In this document: in pieces, positions 58,881-64,000 of the stretch
Layout: each line of letters begins with the position of its first letter
Position numbering within the stretch: position 1 is the stretch's first letter
DNA from: a bacterium
GTDB lineage: Bacteria; Patescibacteriota; Saccharimonadia; Saccharimonadales; UBA4665
Direction of reading: 5' to 3'
Assembly: GCA_021803105.1 (NCBI GenBank)
Contig: JAJZMC010000009.1
Location: 84,625 to 148,624, forward strand
Length of the DNA stretch: 64,000 nucleotides
Notes under the pieces: generated by a model
What the model saw: the letters and a program-made list of their open reading frames with translations, nothing else
Databases searched by the model: none
Told to the model about the DNA's origin: nothing
Translations under genes and position numbers: made by a program

Positions 58881-58930
58881 ACAAAAAATATTATTATAAA
58901 ATATATTTTGAAAATCAAGTAAAATATTAA

Positions 58931-59689
58931 CTACAAATTACTAACAAAATGTTCTTCTAAAAAATCTAAGGTTTTCTGCCACGCATCATCAGCTGCTATT
59001 TTATTATATGCATATGGATTAGAATCATTAAAAAACGCGTGTCCACAATCTTGATAAATTTGGGCATTAAATTTCACTCCAGCTTGGTTCATTCTTTCTT
59101 GCAATTCATTAAATCCTGACATTAAGCCCTCATCGTTCTTACCATAAAAAGCTAATATTGGACAAATAATATTATGTAACTGATCCACAGAATGATTACA
59201 ATGACCATAAAAAGGTATAGACACAATTAATTTTGGTTCTAAAGTTGCTAGATTAAAACTATATGTACCACCAAAACAAAATCCAATAACACCTACCTTA
59301 TTTTTAAGTTCACTTTTTTGATATAAATAATTAAAAATTGATAATAGTTTATCATTTGTTTTTACAGCAAAATCAGGTGATTGTAATGGAGCCATTAATT
59401 CTCTAAGCTTAGGTTGAATACTATTTCTCTTTTTAGGATCAAATAAACTATGTTGTAACTCAGTAGTAGCAATTTTTTCTATATCAGTTTCACTTAATAA
59501 ATTAGGTGCTATAACATAATATCCTTGTTGAGCAAACCTATCAGCAACATTTTTTATGTGCTCGGTTAAACCCCACACCTCATGAATAATAATTAATCCA
59601 CCCTTAACATTACCTGTAATATCTACAGGTTCATAACAAGGAACACCAGAAATATCTAACATTTTACCCATAATTATATAGTTTATCAT
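58931..59689 (-). CDS. Dienelactone hydrolase family protein
   Basis: An alpha/beta hydrolase of up to 252 aa. The nucleophile Cys lies in GVIGFCFGGTYS (G-x-C-x-G-G), the catalytic Asp region is FYGKNDEGL and the His is in CGHAFFND. The substrate is unknown. The start is uncertain: ATGs at 59689, 59671 and 59662 are in frame, and a TATAAT (59673-59678) lies between the first two, so a shorter protein beginning MGKML or ML is plausible. It has no secretion signal. Confidence 0.88.
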   Translation of the reverse strand: MINYIIMGKMLDISGVPCYEPVDITGNVKGGLIIIHEVWGLTEHIKNVADRFAQQGYYVIAPNLLSETDIEKIATTELQHSLFDPKKRNSIQPKLRELMAPLQSPDFAVKTNDKLLSIFNYLYQKSELKNKVGVIGFCFGGTYSFNLATLEPKLIVSIPFYGHCNHSVDQLHNIICPILAFYGKNDEGLMSGFNELQERMNQAGVKFNAQIYQDCGHAFFNDSNPYAYNKIAADDAWQKTLDFLEEHFVSNL

Positions 59690-59762
59690 TTTTCAATATT
59701 TCTAATCAATACATCTATAGATAATTGATATGCTACAAAAATCAAGTACAATTATATAATAT

Positions 59763-59836
59763 TGGGAATTGGCCAAGCGGTAAGGCACTGGGTTCTGGTC
59801 CCAGGATCGGGGGTTCGAATCCCTCATTCCCAGCCA
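59763..59836 (+). tRNA. tRNA-Gln (anticodon CTG)
   Basis: The acceptor stem TGGGAAT/ATTCCCA starts with the U1-A72 pair typical of tRNA-Gln. The D arm is GGC...GGC-like, the anticodon stem CTGGG/CCCAG holds loop TTCTGGT with anticodon CTG, and the T loop is TTCGAAT. The discriminator is G and CCA is encoded. It lies between the dienelactone hydrolase gene and the toxin-antitoxin pair, a typical position next to accessory DNA. Confidence 0.96.
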
Positions 59837-59838
59837 AA

Positions 59839-60261
59839 TTAATTAGAAATCAGTTGTAAAAATTCACTCACGCTAACTATCTTGATATTATTATATTTTT
59901 TTAAATCTAACAAATCCTTGTCGCCACTAACTAAGTAATTACAGTTGCCAATAAGGGCTGATTCTATAAATTTATTGTCGTCTAGGTCACGACTTACGCT
60001 AACTGTAACATCACCTAGTTGTATCCATATTGCATCCGATTCAAGTAGTTTTTCGACTTTTAAAAAGTCCTCTAAAAAGCTAGGGAACTTAGCAACTATG
60101 ATACGCCGGATCTCTGTAAGCAAATCTTGAGCAATAACAAGAGTTAATACATCATCAGCTATAAGATCAATTAATTTACGAGGTTTACCGCCAAAAACAA
60201 TTGACGATATGAAAACGTTTGTATCGATAACTATTCTGTAATTACTTGGAGCGTTTTTCAC
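59839..60261 (-). CDS. PIN-domain toxin (putative RNase)
   Basis: A 140-aa PIN protein. Acidic metal-binding residues are in VIDTNVFISS (D13), LTEIRR, SRDLDDNKFIESA and SGDKDLLDL, the usual four-point set. It starts at GTG inside the antitoxin gene (20-base overlap), the classic order antitoxin-toxin. It probably cleaves RNA when free of its partner. Its 3' end lies two bases from the 3' end of tRNA-Gln. Confidence 0.88.
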   Translation of the reverse strand: MKNAPSNYRIVIDTNVFISSIVFGGKPRKLIDLIADDVLTLVIAQDLLTEIRRIIVAKFPSFLEDFLKVEKLLESDAIWIQLGDVTVSVSRDLDDNKFIESALIGNCNYLVSGDKDLLDLKKYNNIKIVSVSEFLQLISN

Positions 60262-60493
60262 GCTTATGCTCCGCTATGATGTCATAGACTTGTTGTTCGC
60301 TAGTTATACCCATATTGCGGCCTTTCTCATTGGCTAAGTCAAATACTTTCGTCCATTCTCGTCTACGTTGCAAATCCCTCAAAGCAAGTCGACGAAAATA
60401 CTCACTACGACTACCCATATCTTTCTTAACAGCATTATCTATTTCTTTGATTAGTTGGTCATCTAGCGCTATATTGAGTGTTTTAGTAGCCAC
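60242..60493 (-). CDS. Ribbon-helix-helix antitoxin
   Basis: An 83-aa CopG/RHH-type DNA-binding protein. The beta strand KTLNIALDDQLIKEID and the following helices (GSRSEYFRRLALRDL) form the RHH fold, and the charged C-terminal part would bind and block the PIN toxin. It starts at GTG with AAGGAT upstream. The promoter carries paired direct repeats that it probably binds, giving autoregulation of the pair. Confidence 0.87.
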   Translation of the reverse strand: MATKTLNIALDDQLIKEIDNAVKKDMGSRSEYFRRLALRDLQRRREWTKVFDLANEKGRNMGITSEQQVYDIIAEHKREKRSK

Positions 60494-60521
60494 GGTTTAT
60501 CCTTATAATTTATATATGTAG

Positions 60522-60550
60522 ATTGTATAGATCTTGTATAGATATGTCAA
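60522..60550 (-). promoter_or_regulatory. Toxin-antitoxin promoter
   Basis: On the minus strand a perfect TTGACA (60545-60550) and TACAAT (60522-60527) are 17 bases apart, one of the best promoters in the window, with a leader of about 20 bases and AAGGAT before the GTG. Confidence 0.8.
60523..60543. repeat. Tandem direct repeat, probable antitoxin operator
   Basis: TTGTATAGAT occurs twice (60523-60532 and 60534-60543), one base apart, so the period is 11 bases, about one helical turn. It fills the spacer between -35 and -10 of the toxin-antitoxin promoter, as expected for a ribbon-helix-helix repressor site. Confidence 0.7.
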
Positions 60551-60597
60551 ATTAATCATACGTTTTAATACCTTATGTCCAGCCAAAATGCTTATGA

Positions 60598-60651
60598 TTG
60601 CTATAGAAGCCTGAAGAGTAGATAATGTTTAGAATAAGATATATTTGGAGG
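60598..60651 (+). promoter_or_regulatory. Promoter and Shine-Dalgarno of the 114-aa gene
   Basis: TTGCTA (60598-60603) and GATAAT (60621-60626) are 17 bases apart. GGAGG (60647-60651) ends seven bases before the ATG at 60659. Confidence 0.6.
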
Positions 60652-60658
60652 TTAAACA

Positions 60659-61003
60659 ATGAAAGCACGACTAGCTGAGTTAACTGGAGTACCAATACCA
60701 GAAGAAAATTATTTAAAATTACATCGAGATAAGGCAACGTTTATAGCTACTGCTAATACTACAGCAATAATTGATGTTTTGGGTTTAGACGAATCTCAAG
60801 AAATCTTTATTCCTAGTTTTGGTCGTCAGATTTACGATAAAAGTGTATTTATGGTAGGAGGTGTCCTTAAAGACGGCGAATATACTCATACTTTTGCAAT
60901 AGAAGTTTTTGAACCTTTTTTTGTAAGAAAAGCAATCTCAAAAGTTCTTAGACTAAACCCACCCATGCAACGAGTCCGGACATCTCTGACAAAAAACATT
61001 TAA
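60659..61003 (+). CDS. Hypothetical protein, 114 aa
   Basis: I do not recognise this protein. It looks soluble and mixed alpha/beta, with a hydrophobic centre (KSVFMVGGVLKDG) and a basic C-terminal helix (RKAISKVLRLNPP). It has no cysteines or membrane segment. It has a full promoter and a consensus GGAGG, unlike the leaderless genes in the core, and lies in the accessory stretch between the toxin-antitoxin pair and glmS. Confidence 0.62.
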   Translation: MKARLAELTGVPIPEENYLKLHRDKATFIATANTTAIIDVLGLDESQEIFIPSFGRQIYDKSVFMVGGVLKDGEYTHTFAIEVFEPFFVRKAISKVLRLNPPMQRVRTSLTKNI

Positions 61004-61236
61004 AGTAAAACAATACTGCTACGCGAAAATCGTATTGAATAGTATTATATCAAGACTGATTTACACTTAAACAAATCTGTGAAGTTACCCAAATAAAGCC
61101 AATTGATCAAGCCAGTCCCAGTGGAATAATCGAAATAATCTAATGAATCATAGAAAATTAAATACTCGCTAATCATTTAATAGTAAGCATTCGATTATAT
61201 GAACGGCATCAAACTTACTTTACTTATTAGAAAAAA
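61004..61236. other. Intergenic region between convergent gene 60659 and glmS
   Basis: It holds an imperfect nested inverted repeat: AATACT (61012-61017) with AGTATT (61041-61046), and inside it TACG/CGTA around CGAAAAT. It could fold as a weak hairpin after the 114-aa gene but lacks a T-run. No reading frame is supported. Confidence 0.35.
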
Positions 61237-63063
61237 TCATTCCACTGTTACACTTTTAGCAAGATTACGTGGTTGATCAATGTTAAGATTTCTTAATTTA
61301 GCAACGTAGTATGCTAGTAACTGTAGGATGACGTTATTAACCAGAGGCTGTACAAAATCGGATTGAACATCAGGTACAAGAATTGTCGCATCAACGTTAG
61401 ATAGGTTTTGATTAGCAATAGCAATTACCTTTCCATGACGTGCTTTAATTTCTGCGATGTTTGCATGCATTTTATCAGTAACGCTATCATTTGTTGCCAA
61501 TGCTATAGTCGACAATTCGTTATCAATTAAAGCTATAAATCCATGTTTTAATTCACCGCCACTAAGACCTTCAGCGTGAATATAAGAAATCTCTTTGATT
61601 TTTAACGCTCCTTCTAAAGCTATAGGGTAGTTATATTGACGGCCAATGTAAAGTAAGTTTTTATCCTGGTATATCAATTTAGCAATCGATTCAATAGATT
61701 GATGGTTATTAGCTATTTCTTGCATGGCATCGGGCAATTTTTTAATAGCCGTAATGATGGCAGAAGCCTCCGAATAATCAAGACCTCTCTGTCGGCCAAG
61801 CATTATTGCGTGCATCAATAATAAAACCCCTTGGGATGTGAAGGCTTTTGTTGATGCTACTGAAATTTCCGGACCAATGTGATTATAAACACCAGCATCA
61901 GTAATGCGAGCAACCGTAGAACCAACAGTATTAACTATTCCCGTTACAAGAGCACCATGTTTTTTAGCCTCGTTAATCGCTGCTATTGTATCTGCTGTTT
62001 CGCCAGATTGAGACATGGCAATTAACCAGGTCTTGTCGTTGATAATATTCTTTGTATAGCGATATTCAGGTGACATAACTGCAATAGCCGGCACACCCGA
62101 GAGTGCATTAAAATATAATTCACCTAACTTTGCGGCATAAAATGATGTTCCTACTCCTAAAACGACAATTTTATCAATTTGTTTTAATCGTGAGCGTACT
62201 TCAATAAGTCCCCCAAAATTTATATCAGCTGTTTCATTAACAATACGGCCCCTGACTGAATCTTTAATAACTTGTGGTTGTTCAAGAATTTCTTTCAATA
62301 AATAATGATCATAACCACCTTTAGTAGCAGTTTCAAGATCCCAGTCTATTTCCGAGATAGCTTTCTTTTTAACTTTGTTATGAAAACTAACGATATCATA
62401 AGTAGTATTATTTATATCAATAAGTTCGCCATCTTCTAGGTAAATAACTTTTTTAGTACGTTCTATAATAGCTGAGACATCTGATGCAATAATAATTTCA
62501 TCGTCAGCAATACCAACAACGAGTGGACTAGATATTTTAACACCAATCAGCCGATTAGGCTCATCTTCACAAATAATACACAGTGCATACGCACCAGTCA
62601 GTAATCTAGTGGCGGCAAGTACAGCTTCCCGTAGATCCCCCTTATAAAGCGAGCCAATAAGCTTAGCGATAACTTCTGTATCAGTCTCACTTTCAAAGCG
62701 CATACCTTGTCTTATAAGTTGTTCTTTAATCTCTTGATAGTTTTCGATAATACCGTTATGAACTACCCATATTTTTTTATCTTGACTGTAATGAGGGTGA
62801 GCATTTTCAATCGTGGCAGACCCATGTGTAGCCCATCGAGTATGAGCAATTCCAACATTACCAACCTCTAGAGGAGAGTTTTTATTAATAACTTCTTCTA
62901 AAGAAACGATTTTACCCACCGCCTTTTTACTATAAATAATATTGTTAGAAAAAATTGCTACTCCGGCTGAGTCATAACCACGATATTCAAGCCTTTTTAA
63001 ACCACTTACTAAAATTGGTAGGACAGAGTTGTTTTTTCCACTATAAGCTACAATTCCACACAT
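61237..63063 (-). CDS. glmS: Glutamine-fructose-6-phosphate aminotransferase (isomerising)
   Basis: GlmS (608 aa) makes glucosamine-6-phosphate, the first step to UDP-GlcNAc and peptidoglycan. The glutaminase Cys is C2 (MCGIVAYSG), followed by RLEYRGYDSAGVA, HTRWATHG and HNGIIENY. Two SIS domains (GTSFYAAKLGELYF, SQSGETADTIAA, and later LSGGELKHGFIALID) form the isomerase, and the end LRNLNIDQPRNLAKSVTVE is the conserved tail. It ends with TGA. The leader is too short for a glmS ribozyme. Confidence 0.97.
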   Translation of the reverse strand: MCGIVAYSGKNNSVLPILVSGLKRLEYRGYDSAGVAIFSNNIIYSKKAVGKIVSLEEVINKNSPLEVGNVGIAHTRWATHGSATIENAHPHYSQDKKIWVVHNGIIENYQEIKEQLIRQGMRFESETDTEVIAKLIGSLYKGDLREAVLAATRLLTGAYALCIICEDEPNRLIGVKISSPLVVGIADDEIIIASDVSAIIERTKKVIYLEDGELIDINNTTYDIVSFHNKVKKKAISEIDWDLETATKGGYDHYLLKEILEQPQVIKDSVRGRIVNETADINFGGLIEVRSRLKQIDKIVVLGVGTSFYAAKLGELYFNALSGVPAIAVMSPEYRYTKNIINDKTWLIAMSQSGETADTIAAINEAKKHGALVTGIVNTVGSTVARITDAGVYNHIGPEISVASTKAFTSQGVLLLMHAIMLGRQRGLDYSEASAIITAIKKLPDAMQEIANNHQSIESIAKLIYQDKNLLYIGRQYNYPIALEGALKIKEISYIHAEGLSGGELKHGFIALIDNELSTIALATNDSVTDKMHANIAEIKARHGKVIAIANQNLSNVDATILVPDVQSDFVQPLVNNVILQLLAYYVAKLRNLNIDQPRNLAKSVTVE

Positions 63064-63070
63064 AAATTAT

Positions 63071-63099
63071 ACTATAACATATTAATCTATAATATACAA
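63071..63099 (-). promoter_or_regulatory. Leaderless promoter of glmS
   Basis: On the minus strand TTGTAT (63094-63099) and TATAGT (63071-63076) are 17 bases apart. The -10 box ends seven bases before the ATG. The -35 box lies about six bases from the likely end of the insertion sequence. Confidence 0.62.
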
Positions 63100-63104
63100 T
63101 AGAC

Positions 63105-64000
63105 TGTTGTGGTTCACTACCTAAGCGCCACTTCCTTATCTTGTATTTTGGCTTTAAATTCATTAGGTGTCAAATAATTTAATGATTGATGTGGTCTATA
63201 GTTATGATATTTAACTAACCATTTATTAATTATTTCTTGTTGATCTGCTAAGTTAAGAGCTATTCCTCCCCACTGAAGACATTCACGCTCTAGAGTTCCT
63301 ATAAATCTTTCAACATGTGGTTTATCTTTAGGCTTATGTGGTCTAGTCCAATAATGTTCTAATGACTGAGAAGCAAGTAGTTCACTAAACGCTCCCATAT
63401 TTTCACTACCATTGTCATTGATGACAGCTTTAGGTAATCCTAGTTTATAAACAGCTTTTTTCCAAGCTATAGCCCCTTGAGTAGATGAGATAGTTGAAGA
63501 TACATGTATAGCTACCTGTTTAGATATTACATCAATAGCTACAAAGGCATATCGTTTAGTGTTTAAACTAGGTAGATGTTTAACATCTACTTCAATTAGA
63601 TCACCGGGATTAATAACACTATAATCTTTTGGTTTACGTAGTTTAGTGATGTTCTTTCGTCTTAGAGGATGACCTTTTGGTTTAATAGGTGCACTGAAGA
63701 AAAGATTATGTCTTGTTATTATTCTACCAATACTAGAAGGACTGAGACTATAACCATAGTCTCTTTTTAAAATAATAGCTAATTTATACTTAGATAATTC
63801 TGGATTAGTTTTACGTAGTTTTTTAACAATATCTAAGACCGGTATTGGAGTTAAAGGCTTACGAACATTATTAGGACGAGATGAACGACGTTCTAAGCCA
63901 ATCAATCCTTGTTTACTAACTCTATTTAAATAAAGATAGAAGGTTTTATGAACAATACCAAAATGTCGACAAGTTAATCTAGCATTATTATTATGTGAGT
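63105..64000 (-). mobile_element. Insertion sequence, IS481-like (one end inside the window)
   Basis: The element includes the transposase gene and a probable outer end TGTTGTGGTTCAC at 63105-63117, just after the transposase stop codon. The other end is beyond the window, so the inverted repeat and target duplication cannot be confirmed. A single-frame DDE transposase favours IS481 rather than IS3, which uses two frames. Confidence 0.65.
63117..64000 (-). CDS. DDE transposase with integrase core (partial at window edge)
   Basis: The frame is open from the window edge for 293 codons to the TAG at 63117, longer than the piece starting at the internal TTG (63905). An N-terminal helix-turn-helix (NARLTCRHFGIVHKTFYLYL) binds DNA. 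A second HTH-like part (GYSLSPSSIGRIITRHNL) follows, then the rve catalytic core: D in EVDVKHL, D in INDNGSEN and E in HVERFIGTLERE, with 34 residues between the last two. The end YRPHQSLNYLTPNEF is typical. It seems intact as far as seen; its N-terminus lies outside. Confidence 0.9.
   Translation of the reverse strand, partial: SHNNNARLTCRHFGIVHKTFYLYLNRVSKQGLIGLERRSSRPNNVRKPLTPIPVLDIVKKLRKTNPELSKYKLAIILKRDYGYSLSPSSIGRIITRHNLFFSAPIKPKGHPLRRKNITKLRKPKDYSVINPGDLIEVDVKHLPSLNTKRYAFVAIDVISKQVAIHVSSTISSTQGAIAWKKAVYKLGLPKAVINDNGSENMGAFSELLASQSLEHYWTRPHKPKDKPHVERFIGTLERECLQWGGIALNLADQQEIINKWLVKYHNYRPHQSLNYLTPNEFKAKIQDKEVALR

Noticed and set aside
60523..60543. Short CRISPR-like repeat
   Set aside because: Only two 10-base copies one base apart inside a promoter; no spacers and no cas genes.
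63064..63116. glmS ribozyme upstream of glmS
   Set aside because: Only about 53 bases separate glmS from the transposase gene and the promoter leaves almost no leader, so the ribozyme cannot fit.
63117..64000. IS3-family element with two-frame transposase
   Set aside because: HTH and catalytic core are in one uninterrupted frame up to the window edge, with no frameshift signal, which fits IS481 better.

Overview
The window looks like a chromosomal piece of a small, reduced, AT-rich member of the Patescibacteria (Candidate Phyla Radiation), most likely Saccharibacteria (TM7)-like. This placement is inference from gene content. Genes are densely packed. There is a compact sugar-phosphate operon, an NAD-type malic enzyme, a GatCAB amidotransferase, a type IV pilus ATPase, a murein synthase and an L,D-transpeptidase, and no amino-acid or nucleotide biosynthesis genes. 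TGA is used as a stop (glmS, galU, the gene at 1750-2553), so the code is standard and not the UGA-glycine code of Gracilibacteria/SR1.

Layout. 1-900: the tail of an unknown reading frame and one orphan gene. 1-6.7 kb, minus strand: tyrS, a methyltransferase, recG, a zinc phospholipase C-like protein, rsmD, tRNA-Leu. 6.8-10 kb: a large penicillin-binding protein. 10-16.2 kb, minus: a CIRCE-controlled clpC, a membrane HExxH protein and radA, then nusA with its own leader. 16.5-25.5 kb: mostly single plus-strand genes (aldo/keto reductase, M1 aminopeptidase, malic enzyme, trmH, membrane proteins, a frameshifted gene) between rplS-rnhB and pilB. 25.5-37.9 kb, minus: one long collinear run with dnaE, galU, gatCAB, uvrB and several unknown genes. 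37.9-44.9 kb, minus: a PfkB kinase and the gap-rpiB-rpe-tktN-tktC-fba operon, then pyrophosphatase. 45-59.7 kb: redox genes, FKBP, Nudix, ABC exporter, pheST, yajQ, rmuC, ykuD, fur, typA and a dienelactone hydrolase. 59.7-64 kb: an accessory-looking end with tRNA-Gln, a PIN/ribbon-helix-helix toxin-antitoxin pair, an orphan gene, glmS, and an insertion sequence that runs off the window.

How the genes fit together. The sugar operon interconverts pentose and triose phosphates and feeds glyceraldehyde-3-phosphate dehydrogenase. GatCAB allows tRNA-Gln to be charged by transamidation. PBP, L,D-transpeptidase, GlmS and GalU point to a peptidoglycan wall with sugar-nucleotide supply. PilB and RadA fit pilus-based attachment or DNA uptake. 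The glutaredoxin, fused thioredoxin reductase, FNR-type reductase and Fur-family regulator form a redox and metal group.

A notable regulatory theme is that many monocistronic genes have a recognisable -35/-10 promoter whose -10 box ends 6-7 bases before the ATG, so their mRNAs should be leaderless. Other genes (nusA, gap, pfkB, the aldo/keto reductase, the orphan at 60659) have normal leaders with Shine-Dalgarno sites. I see no CRISPR array, prophage or rRNA operon.
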